From positions 38,411,433-38,475,432 of the forward strand of contig NC_056766.1 in NCBI RefSeq assembly GCF_018687715.1: a stretch of 64,000 nucleotides of DNA, given 5' to 3'. Every line of letters begins with the position of its first letter. Positions within the stretch are counted from its first letter, which is position 1. Of this stretch, positions 34,583 to 45,569 are shown in pieces. This DNA is from Carya illinoinensis. Lineage: Eukaryota > Streptophyta > Magnoliopsida > Fagales > Juglandaceae. The translations under genes and the position numbers were made by a program. The notes beneath the pieces are model-generated. The model did not search any database and was not told where the DNA came from. It was given only the letters and a program-made list of their open reading frames with translations.

Positions 34583-37090
34583 TATGGTGAATTCCTTCTT
34601 CAAAGTATAGACACTATGGCATTTTCCCAAAGGGGAAATTCATGGCAAAAAGTAGACTTTTTGTGGAAAAAACTATTTTCCCACAAAATCTTACCGTTGG
34701 AAGCTTGTGGCATAAAACTCACCATAAAAAATATTATAGCCCAGGAAAGGTTTAATTCGTTGGCAATACCTATGTTTTCATATGATATATCTCATGCCAA
34801 GAGCCGATGAAGCTCGTCGCAAAAGTACATCCATTTCGGTAATGTGGGAATAGGAGAAATTACCATGATAGGTATTGGTGGATATTAGTATTACCCACTA
34901 CAACATTTGTGGGAGAAATCTTCTGCCGGCAAAAAAAAAAAGAAAAAAAAAGAAAAAGAAAGTACTTGCAGCCAGTTGTCTTCGCGGCAAACGCTAAAAG
35001 AATTCAGAAAAAAAAAATTGTAAAAGTAAAACCAGGTAGGATTGGGCCAAAAATGATAATAAATAATTGTCTAATATAAGCTAAAAAGTTATATACAAAC
35101 CAATGCAACCATAAAATGCAATAAACCACAATCCATTAAAATTCAATACACAACAACCAACATAACAATGAAATGAAATAAAATCACTTTCAACAAAGTA
35201 TGTCCAGCCGTTAATATCAATCCACAAATATTATTTTAAGTTTCATACATACTAACAATAATCCCAACCAACATATCACTTCAATATTTAGTACCAATTC
35301 ACGTCATTCCACTTCACACTCCCATATATATAACTTAAAATCTTGTATTGTAAGCCATATCAACATGCTTGCCGCCCATGTAATCCAATCCAACACAAAT
35401 GTAGATATTTTATTCAAATAACACTTGAGTTTAACACAATAAATAACACTTGAGTTCATGCCTCTACTCTAGAATTCCTTATCAATCTTCACAAACTCAA
35501 GCAACCAACGCATGCAGCAAAGCTTGAAGCCACTACACTCGACCAAGTCCATAGGGCATTGCGCCCAACACATGATTCAACAAATGCTCCCGTGTAAAAA
35601 TGGTTGAGGTTTCCTTTCCAAAACACACCAAAAAGCCACACCAAATGCCATTAAAACCCAAACAAACCGAGCAAAATTTTTTTTGATAGGTAAGAGAAAA
35701 TTCAAACTCTTGGAGCCATAATTCAATCTACAGTCAGCTTGGGTACATGGACACGATAACTGAACATAAATCAGATAAGCTAGATTTAAGAAAACCTTCA
35801 TGTCTCCACTCCACTAATTTTTATTCCAAAATAATTGAAAGAAAATAATAGGAGTAATATGTAAAGTATTGGAACAATGTGCAAACATCCTAAGATATGA
35901 CTGGATCTTACTTTTTTGACTTGTTGGATTCAGTTGCAAACAAAAAAGAGCACTCCAAAGGCACTAGCATGAAAAGATAACTAAAGAAATATACTTAGCT
36001 GTTTGAATTGTAAAAGTTCAGACATGTGGGTTTGAAAAAATATACTTAGAAATAAACAGATGTTCATACACAGGTGTTCAATATACTTGAAGAAAAAAGA
36101 AATTTTTTGAGTCAAATAATTCCAGAAGAAAATGAAAGAATAGTAAAATATCATCATTCTTAAACAATCTTAAGTTTCTGAAATGTGTTTATCACATACA
36201 ACATAAAGACATTGGCCTATAGACTGTTAGTAAGCTAATAACTCAATATTTGTGATAATATTAGTTAGCTATAGACTTACTCTATGGCCTATTTCCAGCA
36301 AAGGTTGCAAATGGAATTATTGTTCCATAAAAAAAATTGTAAATGCAAAAAAAGATGAGGCTGGAATTATTGTAAATGATCATAAAAAATTGTCTAATAT
36401 AATTTAAAAAATTATATACAAACCTTGGAGATTCAAATTGACAGTAATAACAATTTCAAAAAAAGAACTAAAATTGTGCTAACATATTTTAAAGAAAAAC
36501 TCCTAATGAGAACCCAAGAGCAATAAAGAGTTTAGTGCTTTGGCACTAATGAGAACATTCAAGTGGAAAAATAACTATTTCAGATTTCTATTTCCAGAAC
36601 TAGTTACCTCAGTTCTCCCATCACGTATTATATTGATAGCAGCAACCTCAACTATGTTGAGCTCTGCATCAACCATGCATCTAGGTTAGTAACCAATACC
36701 TTCAAAATTTCAATACAACTGTTAGTGCAGTTGGATAACCAGATCTATTACAAAGAAAATGACTCTCAAGTCTTATAGTGAAAGAAAAAGCTAAAACAAC
36801 ACATGTATTTTCCTTTGCTTCTTGGTATAGTATTCTGACATGAGAAGTACCAACCCCAACATATATTTTCACAAACTAGAGTACAGACCTCAAGAATTGG
36901 TTTTGATAGTTGGACATGCTCAAGTGCTTGAACTAGAACTTCCCTAGCTTTTTTTTACATTACCAAAAACCTAAATAAACTTAAGAAAGAGAGATATCAG
37001 TCATTGGATCAGATCAGGAACTACTTATTATTTAGTTAATTTATTTTAGTATTTAAAATCACCTCCATTGGATCAAATTAGAAACCTAGA
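34583..37090. other. Gene-poor 2.5 kb between two arrays
   Basis: The ends of a CACTA-type element may lie here (CACTACAACATTTGTGGG at about 34897), but no matching opposite end was found. Two related stretches, about 35015-35100 and 36336-36424 (AATTGTCTAATATAA...TTATATACAAACC), form an internal direct repeat. On the minus strand, 36668-36609 looks like a spliced exon (GCAG acceptor, GT donor, LNIVEVAAINIIRDGRTE), and 36948-36889 looks like another. I cannot name the source gene. Confidence 0.35.
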
Positions 37091-37424
37091 ATGAAGGGCT
37101 AGATCAGATCCCAAAAACCCTAACCTTTTTCCTCATTTTCCCCTCCCCTTACTCTCTCTTCCCTCCAGCAGCCACCTTCCCCGATTTCCTCCCCATCCTC
37201 TCGCAGCCAGCCTCGCTGTCGCACCCCAACGGCCACCTTTCTGGCTCCACCCCACATTGCCAAACCTTCCACACCAATCTTCTCCCGCAACCATGCCCAG
37301 CCCCAAAAACCCACGCATTTCTCTCCCCGAAATCCTCCTACTTCATGCCCCACCGCGACCTAGCCCCTCACCAGTTGACAGCAGCCCCCCACAACCTCAC
37401 CAATCCCCTCCCCTCCATTATAGG

Positions 37425-37510
<86 letters not shown>

Positions 37511-38045
37511 ACCAAATTGAAGCTTGAAGCCTCTCTTTCTTCTCTCTCAGTTTCGCCACCACGCCACCGCGAGTAACCCACGAGCCTCCTCCACGCCGTG
37601 CCTCACCATTGCGACCACCTCCTCCCTAGATCCACCAGTCCAGGCAGCCCCGTGCCTCTCCCTCCCTATCTACCCACGGATCTCCTTAGATCCAGTGCGT
37701 AGCCACCGTCAACCACCATTTCTCGCCACCGATAGTCACTTGGGGTTAGCCCCATGACCCATTCTCCATGCCACCGTGTCCAGCCAGCCGAGGCCATGCC
37801 TCCCTCTCCTTTCCCCTTCAGCTTCCATCACCCCACGCGCCACCTCCCACAACCGTGCTTGGCCAAGCCAGCCATGGACACCCTCTCCACCTCCTGCCAC
37901 CACCATGAAGCCCACTAAGCCCTTGCCACCCCAAACAACCACTGTTTCTAAGGTCGCGATAGAGATCGTTGGACTCCTACTCGCACATGTGTAGCCGCCG
38001 TCGTGGGACTTTGCTGGACAGCAAGCAACATAGCAAGCGTTCAAC
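37091..38045 (+). repeat. GC-rich dispersed repeat with a (CT)n core, copy 1
   Basis: A pyrimidine-rich, cytosine-rich segment contains a (CT) run of about 80 bp at 37425-37507. The region 37345-37910 recurs at 48095-48505 with several substitutions and an internal deletion of about 170 bp. Open frames here are composition artefacts (proline/serine-rich or RERE repeats). The element type is unknown. Confidence 0.65.
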
Positions 38046-38214
38046 CTCTCGCTATTTTATAATTTCTAACCCTTTTAGTTAAAGAATTATGCTATTGCAA
38101 AGTGGATATTGGACTGGTATTGCAAATGCATTATGTTGTGTAGTTTGATTGGTATTGTGAATTGTTGTTTGGTGTGTTGTGTTTTATCGTGGAATTTTGC
38201 TACATATAAGAAAA

Positions 38215-38352
38215 GTTACGTATTAATTTACGTATCAATACTCATTCCTTTATATTTAAAATTTAAATTAGTATTATTTTTAATAAAATTTATTTTTTGA
38301 CCAATCACATTTGATTAGTGTACAATTATACTTGTAAATAGATTTTTCCTTT
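38215..38352. mobile_element. Short MITE, second copy of the 18230 family
   Basis: The core ATATTTAAAATTTAAATTAG...TTTTTAATAAAATTTATTTT matches 18245-18330, and the ends TTACGTATTAATTTACGTAT and TTAGTGTACAATTATACTTG keep the inverted-repeat layout. Confidence 0.6.
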
Positions 38353-38729
38353 ATTGTGTGAACGTTGTGCTGTTTTGTGATCTGTAAACGGAGTAGTGTA
38401 ATTGTGCAGTGGAAGTATTGGGCATTACTGTACGGTTGTATTATGGTCTTAAGCAGTGTGAAGGGACAGGGTGTTGTGCAGTATATTAATGTAAGGGTCA
38501 TGCTAGAGCTACTCCCGCTTGGAGCCACTGCTAGGCTCTAGAATTTTTTTTTTCAAATTATTTTTTAATACCTTTAATTATTTAAAAAATATATAAACAA
38601 TTTATAATAATATTAAACAATTTTTTCTTAATCATAAAGAAAAAGAAAAAGAAAATCAGCAATGGGACTCCAGCATGAGTACCCAGCGGTGGCCTAAGTA
38701 TTTCCTTTAATGTATTTCACTCATTTCTT

Positions 38730-38950
38730 CATAATAGTCTAGGGTATTAGTGTAGTTCACTAATTCCTTCGTCAAAGTTTAGCTAGGGTAATGTAATTGA
38801 TCACTAATTTCTTCGACAAAGTCAAGAGTATTAATATAATTTCCTAATTCCTTCGTCAAAGTCTATCTAGGGTAATGTAATTGATCACTAATTTCTTTGT
38901 CAAAGTCTAAGATATTACTGAAATTCACTAATTCCTCGGTCAAAGTCTAG
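38730..38950 (+). repeat. Second six-unit array of the CGTCA promoter unit
   Basis: Unit starts are at 38730, 38770, 38814, 38854, 38898 and 38937 (spacings 39-44 bp). The consensus is the same as at 34171-34384. Several units have lost the CGTCA core (ATAAT, CGACA, TGTCA, CGGTCA variants), so this array is more diverged. Confidence 0.8.
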
Positions 38951-38964
38951 GGTATTAATTAATG

Positions 38965-39035
38965 TCTTTCCCTCCCACCATCTTGTGATCCCAACCTTAA
39001 ATATATAATATTCTCATGTGTTGTTCTTGCATACA

Positions 39036-39085
<50 letters not shown>
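38965..39085 (+). promoter_or_regulatory. Orphan peptide promoter copy (no gene behind it)
   Basis: The conserved block CTTGTGATCCCAACC...ATATTCTCATGTG...TTCTTGCATACAGTAAT and a long GA repeat (39041-39081) are present. Where copies B and D have the start codon, this copy continues into the MITE at 39094. Confidence 0.6.
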
Positions 39086-39093
39086 AATTAAGG

Positions 39094-39335
39094 CCATGTT
39101 TGGAAATTGAGATGAATTGAGAGCATAGTTAAGAACATCTTATCTTATCTCAAAATTCTTCATAATTTCCTTCTCAAACCTAACTCGAGCACAAAACATT
39201 TTTTAATTTCAAAATTTTAACTGTTTCGTCTAATCATTACAACTTTATCAAATTTTTAAATAAAATATAAAAAATAATAAATTTAAAAATAAAAATAATA
39301 TTAAATAATTATATTCAAATAACTGTTTAATTTTA
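39094..39335 (-). mobile_element. AT-rich MITE of the GTTTGGATA family (partial)
   Basis: It begins GGCCATGTTTGGAAATTGAG and shares the same ordered blocks as 25008-25335 up to TAACTGTTTAATTTTATAA. It is directly followed by a MULE-like MITE. Confidence 0.55.
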
Positions 39336-39340
39336 TAACG

Positions 39341-39512
39341 AGTAATGCTATATACAGTCGTAAAGTGTGTAAGCGTCGTGTAATCGCTTTAAAATAGAAT
39401 GGAATCCACCATTAAAAAATTAATTTTCTTTTTATATGAATTCCTTGTTTATTCATTTTTTTAAAATGGTAAGTGTGCGTGTCGCTTGCACACTTACGAC
39501 TACAAATATCAT
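39341..39512. mobile_element. MULE-like MITE
   Basis: It starts GAGTAATGCTATATACAGTC and ends ACGACTACAAATATCATTTCT. The paralogous copy is at 44307-44482, in the equivalent context of another unit. Confidence 0.65.
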
Positions 39513-39736
39513 TTCTTTTTCAATAATTAAATACTAGTTTGAATATTATACATTAGCTTGGTTTTCCTTCTCCTCTTTTTAATATTTGTCCGGAAACTCT
39601 TAATTAATTGCCACAACTTTGTCTTATAAAAACAAATTCTTCGTCAAAGTCTACGATAATGTAATTCACTCTAATTTTTCCATTATTATGAATCTCATCA
39701 TCTCCTTCTTCCTACTTTCTTCTTTACCGATCGTAC

Positions 39737-39773
<37 letters not shown>

Positions 39774-39876
39774 TATATATAAAAAATGTGTATGAAACGG
39801 AATTTCTTATTTCCCGTCCATTTTGTTGTTTTACTTAACGCTGTTAATTTTCCGTTAACAGCCAGCGGTCAAGATT

Positions 39877-40200
39877 CGAGAAGACCAGTCAAGAGTGTTT
39901 GGTATCGAAAACCGAGCAATCATCCAGTCATGTCTATCTGCGTGGCATACACTGATTCGCCCCAGTTCTGAAATCCAATGGCAATTTCCAGTATAAAGAA
40001 CCTCGACAATTCACTTCTTCATGCTCAACCACCAAGAAACGAGAAGACCTGGTCAAGTGTGTTTTGTATTGGAAACTGAACAATCATCCAGTCATGTCTA
40101 TCCATGTGGCAGACAATGATTCATCCCAACTCTTGAATTCAATGGCACTTTCAAAGAACCTCGACGGTTTCACTTCTTCATGCTCAACCAAAAAGAAATG
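39877..40200 (+). repeat. Two tandem units of about 163 bp inside the Helitron
   Basis: CGAGAAGACC at 39877 and 40040 open two similar units, each containing AATCATCCAGTCATGTCTAT and CTTCTTCATGCTCAACCA. They precede the GH9 fragment; I see no coding function. Confidence 0.75.
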
Positions 40201-40272
40201 GCGTGAAGTGCACTCTCTTCTTCTTTTATCTCGTCCTAAAAACATAGGCACTGTACCTGCATTAAGTTCTGG

Positions 40273-40752
40273 TTCCCAATGGCATTTACCACGAAGATGT
40301 TGTCCTGGAGTGTTATAAACTTCAGGAGGACAATGGGGCCGGAGCTGAGGAACGCCGTCAAGGCCGTGAAGTGGGGGACAGATTACCTCCTAAAGGCAAC
40401 GGCGATACCGAGCGTCGTTTACGTGCAGGTGGGTGACGCCTACTCAGATCACAACTGGTGGGAGAGACCAGAGGACATGGATACGCTTCGTACGGTGTAT
40501 AAGATCAACATGGCCCACCCTAGCTCTGACGTTGGATCGTCGTAAAAGTTGTTGGTTTTACTGAATGGGATTGTTGCTGTTGTTGTGTAGGACGAGTTGC
40601 TTTGGGCAGCGGCATGGTTGCACAAGGCCTCGAGGAGGCGTGAATATAGAGAGTACATAGTGAAGAACGAGGTGATATTGAGAGCCGGGGATGCCATCAA
40701 CGAGTTTGGTTGGGTTGACAAGCATGCTGGGATTAATATGCTTATTTCCAAG
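40273..40752 (+). pseudogene. GH9 endoglucanase fragment (two exons)
   Basis: The first piece, 40273-40533, encodes [43 protein letters not shown] and [14 protein letters not shown], which are hallmarks of plant glycosyl hydrolase family 9. The second, 40591-40752, begins after a GTGTAG acceptor with [14 protein letters not shown], ends with [10 protein letters not shown] and a GT donor. Coding sequence normally lying between them is missing, as are the N-terminus and the C-terminal catalytic region. It cannot encode an active cellulase. Confidence 0.8.
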
Positions 40753-40854
40753 GTAACCGTAGTTCCTGAATTTATTAATCTTGGAAATAATTTGATCCAA
40801 ATATAGCCATCGTCCTTAATTCGATTTGATTTGTGTTAATATTGGGGAAAGTAG

Positions 40855-40940
40855 GCTAGGGATAAGCTGGAGAAATTGATGGTGGTGGATAACAAGTCTG
40901 GTAAGAGTGTAATGAGTGAGGTTCGAAAGAGCTCGGGCAG
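40855..40940 (+). pseudogene. Prolyl 4-hydroxylase exon fragment
   Basis: An exon with TAG acceptor and GTATTG donor encodes ARDKLEKLMVVDNKSG, then KSVMSEVRKSSGR, the conserved early exon of plant P4H enzymes. It follows the GH9 exon by 100 bp, with no shared reading frame evident. The catalytic iron- and oxoglutarate-binding region is absent. Confidence 0.7.
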
Positions 40941-41719
40941 GTATTGTTTAATCACTTATTTGTTCAGCATTTATGGACCTTTTCTGAGATTATGCATTTG
41001 AATTCTTTGGGTTCAGAATGGATAAACTTAATAGCAATTGCTTTATTTTTCGTAGAGTTAAGGATTCATATAAATCTGTAAGCGTGTAGTGATAAAATCT
41101 GTGTTTGAAGCCATCTTGCATGCATTTCTCACAAGGATGTCCCAATTGAGAGAAGATCACGGGCAGCTTTTGGTATTTAGAAAAACTGCAGTTGAGAAAA
41201 ACTGGGGCTAGACATTGTATTTGCTGCTTAAATCCTTCACGTCTCTGTCACTCAGTCACTGCATGTTATAACACATAATAACATATGCTTGACAGCAAAT
41301 CCCTAACTCCACCCACCATGTGGCCCTTATATATATGAGTGTACATACCGATCATCATCAGTTCATGTTAATGTTAATGTTTTAATGATCTCCTTGATTG
41401 TCTCTTTTGGTCTCTAGCTCTTAGCCTCCCTATTGATATCTGCTTAAATACCCCAGAAATCATTGGTCATTAGGATATCTACTTCTATTGGGTCATGTTG
41501 GCAAATATTTTAATTGCACATGCATTCGGGGTGGAGTTTCTTTCGTTTTTTGTTCTTTATTGTTCTGGTACTTAAAAGATTTTTTTAGGAGGTATTGGAT
41601 GGGATATATAATTTACATAATAATTTTTGGAGATAGATTGAAAGTGTTGCTTGAAAATTCGGATTATTATTCGATCATCATAAACATATAGATTAAAAAA
41701 AATATAATTTTTTGTTTGT

Positions 41720-43042
41720 TTGGAGTTATCAACCAAAGTCAGAGTGATATCATCTGATGCATTGGTGGGCAGAACTGGCGTTCATGTTTCAATTGGAAGC
41801 ATACAAATATTGTCGGCAGGTGATCTAGACATGGTGAAGGATATTGGCCTTGAATCTAGGAAAACCTTCTTACATAACCAAGGGGAGGGGAGCCTTGGTG
41901 GGCCAGGGAATTGCATCCTAAAGTGGCCCACTTTGGGCCCACCAAAGGAAGATAATAGCTCCTAAATTCTACATGGACAAGGTCAAGGTAAGATTCCCCA
42001 GTGGATATGGCAGACTAATAACTTTTTAATTGATAAAAGATTACTTCCTTTCCAAAGCAATAATCATAGCAAACTTTCTTTCCCATTATTTTTTGTTTCC
42101 CCCTCCATTTCAAACAGTGAAGCGAGTACAAGTCGAGATTTGCCATTAAAATGGATCATTGTCAATCAAAGGATTATTCAATTTGCATGATATAAAATGT
42201 AAGATTTGATGCAAACTTCTTCTTGCAACTTTGTTTTGAAGAGCATGCTGAGTCTAATGGTTGACTATACAACCTCAATGCTAAGAGCATGGGAAATCAG
42301 GATTGAAAATGAGGGAGGGATTGCAGACATTAAAATCGAAAAGGATGGATGTGATTTACAGAGCTTGTTTTGGAAACAATTATCTTGAAGAGGAAGAAAT
42401 ATTCTTGAAGTTCATAACTCTCCAAAAAATCATGTTGAAGAAAACTCTCGGAATCCCCAAGTTGAGTTACCATTGCATTAAAGTTTTCCTACAAATATCA
42501 TCAAGAAATTGTGAAGATGTTTGGTTGTTGTGACAATTTTTCATTGTTTGTACTTGGCCTTAATCTATTGTCATCAGACTACGTGCTGCATTTTACCATC
42601 AAATTTAGTTCATAAATGTTTTATAATCTGTGAACATCCCTAACTTGGTTTCAACCAATTTAAACTTGATCTTACAACAATCAAGTTTTTTCCGAGCAAG
42701 ATCAATAGACAGATATACAAATTAGAGAAAGAGATAAACTCCATGATAGTAAGGGTAGTTAAACAAAGGACGGAGACAACTCACGAAAAGGATTTTCTGC
42801 AAATAATACTTGAAGGAGCCAAAAATACTGGTGATTTGTCGAATATCTCTCCTGACAAATTCATCGTGGATAATTGCAAGACTATATATATTGGCGGCTA
42901 TGGGACTGTTGCCATCACAACATCATGGAGCTTGATGTTATTAGCTGCATATCCCGAATGGAAAGCTCGTGCTCGTGCTGAGGTGCTTGAAATGTGTAAA
43001 GGCGGCCTTCCAATTGCTGATACAATCCACAACATGAAAACA
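41720..43042 (+). pseudogene. Truncated CYP714-like cytochrome P450
   Basis: Exon pieces: about 41720-41987 (GSIQILSAGDLDMVKDIGL; then, after a frame change, HQRKIIAPKFYMDKVK before a GTAAG donor), about 42242-42530 (LMVDYTTSMLRAWE; frameshift near 42350; SRACFGNNY), and about 42705-43042 (LEKEINSMIVRVVKQRTETT, SPDKFIVDNCK, SWSLMLLAAYPEW, MKT before GTATGT). The oxygen-binding I-helix motif reads GGYGTVAIT, so the usual acidic residue and the first Thr are lost. The K-helix and heme-cysteine region are missing. Similarity is strongest to the CYP714 family of gibberellin-modifying P450s. It is dead. Confidence 0.8.
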
Positions 43043-43930
43043 GTATGTACCATTATAAACTCTTTATGTCCACAAAGGGTGTTTTTACAAAGTAGAAGGA
43101 ATAGCATATGGCTGCTAGAAAATTAAGAGCTACAAACTATTATCTGCTACTCCCTTATGCTTATTATGTTAGATTCGAATGAGATAGTTCAAACTATGTT
43201 CATGGGCCTTTTTTTTGTATGTTCTGTATAACTTTTGCTGGTTTTGACGCTGTGTTTATATTTTAATTATAATAATTTTTGAGTAATATGGGAGTGAATT
43301 GATAAATTCTTCTATATGGATTTAAACCTCTTTCTTCAATTATAGCTGCCGAGAATAAGGTTTGTCAATAGTTATATTCATGGATTGGATGTAGTTGTAT
43401 TTAGTAAGATCAAGGAATAGTAGAAATTGGTGATTAACAATTTTTGTTTAGGCATATGTCATCATTGTCTCAATCTGTAATTTGTATCGATAATTTCTAC
43501 CATCGTGATATTATCCACAATCATATAACTTAAAAGATAATCTAACTCTTATGATCTTATGCTAAGGAATTAACTGCTGAAGGATGTGTTGAATGAACTC
43601 CCAAAGCTAAGACAATGAGGATATGCTCTTTTTTCAATATAATATTTCCCTTCAACAAATTTGCATTGTATTGTTACTAATTTACTTATTGCATATTACT
43701 CGAAAACATTATATTCGACACACATATATAGGGTAAAACTATGGATTTGATTAGGCCAACAAGTCTTTTTGGTTTCTAATCTATCAAACATGTAATTTTT
43801 TTACTTTACTAAGTTATCATTATCCAAAAATATTTGCTAAAATTTGATCTTTTCTTCCATGGATTAAATTAATCAATTTTTTTTTAACAAAAATATATTA
43901 TTTTTATAAAATAATTGTGATCCAACTAAG
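43043..43930. other. Helitron 3' part, no gene seen
   Basis: AT-rich sequence follows the last P450 exon; the part up to about 43600 may be captured P450 intron. No open frame of note. Confidence 0.4.
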
Positions 43931-43960
43931 CAAACGTGCTTGCACGTTGCTTTGACCTAG

Positions 43961-44215
43961 TATATTATAGATATGTGTATGTCTTTTCCTCCCATATTCT
44001 ATCTCAACCTTAAATATATATTTCCTCTCTCACTAATTTCTTTGTGAAAGTCTAGGGTATTAATGTAATTCACTAATTCCTTCGTTGAAGTCTACAGTAT
44101 TAATTAATGCATGCCTTTTCTTCCGGCTATCTTGTGATCTCAACCTTATATATATAATATTCTCATGTGTTGTTCTTGCGTATGTAATACGAGAGAGAGA
44201 GATCACGAAGGAATT
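43961..44215 (+). promoter_or_regulatory. Second orphan peptide promoter copy
   Basis: It contains two CGTCA-type unit relatives (about 44043 and 44083) and the conserved block CTTGTGATCTCAACC...TTCTTGCGTATGTAATACG with GA repeat. At the start-codon position the sequence reads GATCACGAAGGA, so ATG has become ACG, and similarity to exon 1 ends there. Confidence 0.6.
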
Positions 44216-44306
44216 TTTAGACAAAATATAAAAAATAATAAATTTAAATTTAAAAATAAAAATAAAAATAAATAATTATATTCAAATAATTGTTTAATTT
44301 TATAAC

Positions 44307-44482
44307 GAGTAATGCTACATATAATCAAAAAGTGTGTAAGTATCATGTAATTATTTAAAAAAAAAAAATCTACTATTAAAAAATTAATTTTTTTCGTATA
44401 AATCTCTTATTTGTTATTTTTTTTTTAAATCATGAGTGTGCGTATCGCTTACATACTTATAACTGTAAATATCATTTCTTTT
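44307..44482. mobile_element. MULE-like MITE
   Basis: It begins GAGTAATGCTACATATAATC and ends TAAATATCATTTCTTT. Its flanks (TTTAATTTTATAAC and AATAATTAAATAC) match those of 39341-39512. Confidence 0.6.
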
Positions 44483-44759
44483 TTAATAATTAAATACGGA
44501 TTTGAATATTATATATTAGCTTGGTTTTCCTTCTTTTCTTTTTAATATTTGTTCGAAAACGTCTTAATTAATTGCCACAACTTTGACTTATAAAATCAGA
44601 TTCTTCGTCAAAGTCTACGGTAATGTGATTCACTCTAATTTTTCCATTATTATGAATCTCATCATCTACTTCTTCCTTCTTTCTTCTTTCCCGATCATAC
44701 ATATATAATATATATTATATATTATAGATATGCATATGACGGAACGAATGAGGAGAAGA

Positions 44760-44885
44760 TGAACTGGTTCAACCCGATCCGAATTCTACATGTCAAGTCG
44801 GGTCACCATGAACCGCATCCACCTGCGGGTCAGGTCGGGTCGAGCCCAAATGCTTCTCGGGTGGCTCGGTGTGCAGGCCTACCTT
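44760..44885. other. GC-rich insert of unknown type
   Basis: A short GC-rich block (GTCGGGTCACCATGAACC, GGTCAGGTCGGGTCGAGCC) stands out in AT-rich DNA. It resembles parts of nonautonomous DNA elements with CGGGTC repeats, but no termini were identified. Confidence 0.3.
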
Positions 44886-44932
44886 AACCAAGAACATATA
44901 TCTCATTTTCCTTTTAATTAATTAAGGCCATG

Positions 44933-45520
44933 TTAGGGAAGTGAGATGAGTTGAGGGCATAATTAAGAACATTAAGGGCCAGTTTGGATAGTGAGTTGAG
45001 TTAAAATGAAAATTTAAAATATCATTTTTTAATATTATTATTGTTTTAAAATTTGAAAAAGTTGAATTGTGATTTAAAAAAATTGAATTGTTTATTATAT
45101 TTTGTATTGGAAGTTGAGAAATTTGTATTAATCATATGAGTTGAGTTTAATCTCATATCAAAATTCATCGTAATTTCCTTTCCAAATATCACTCATACAT
45201 AAAATACTTTTAAATTTTAAATTTTTAACTTTTTTATCTAATTAATTATTATAATTTTTTCAAATTTTCAAACAAAACATAAACAACAATACAATTTTTT
45301 TAAATTTTAAAAAATAATATTATTAAAAAATAATATTCAAATAATGGTTTAATTTTATAATATTTTTATTCAACTTTTTCTATCTCATTTTGTAAAATTC
45401 AATAAAATATCTTAACTTAAACTTTTTCACTATTATAAATATTCACCAATAATTTTAATACTATTTATAAAATTTTTATTTTATCTTATTATCCAAACAC
45501 GACTATGTGGCACTTAATTC
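44933..45520. mobile_element. AT-rich MITE of the GTTTGGATA family, nested pair
   Basis: An outer copy (44933, GGCCATGTTAGGGAAGTGAG) is interrupted by another starting GGCCAGTTTGGATAGTGAG at about 44975. The right edge reads TTATCCAAACACG, the inverted form of GTTTGGATA. About 570 bp, with no coding sequence. Confidence 0.6.
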
Positions 45521-45569
45521 TAACTCCAATATATATTTTCATTAATTAAATACGGGTTTGAATATTATA

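Larger units (their letters stand above)
39772..43960 (+). mobile_element. Nonautonomous Helitron carrying three gene fragments
   Basis: The 5' end is TCTATATATAAAAAATGTGT. The 3' end is CTAG at 43957-43960 followed by T, with a 7-bp stem hairpin AACGTGC-TT-GCACGTT 11 bases upstream of CTAG. There are no inverted repeats and no target duplication, as expected for Helitrons. Boundaries are supported inside the window: at 46690-46740 and 44695-44735 the flanks (TCGTACATATATTA... and TATTATAGATAT) are joined without the insert. It holds plus-strand exons with introns from a GH9 endoglucanase, a prolyl 4-hydroxylase and a CYP714-type P450. No RepHel protein is present. The base before TC is T rather than the usual A, a small deviation. 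Confidence 0.8.

Noticed and set aside
37257..37562. Open frames full of SLSLSL or RERERE repeats
   Set aside because: These are translations of a (CT)n/(GA)n microsatellite; the same holds at 48103-48303 and 57440-57794.
39786..39971. 61-codon frame near the Helitron 5' end with a hydrophobic start, considered a secreted peptide
   Set aside because: It overlaps the first of two tandem noncoding repeats and no homologous second copy keeps the frame.
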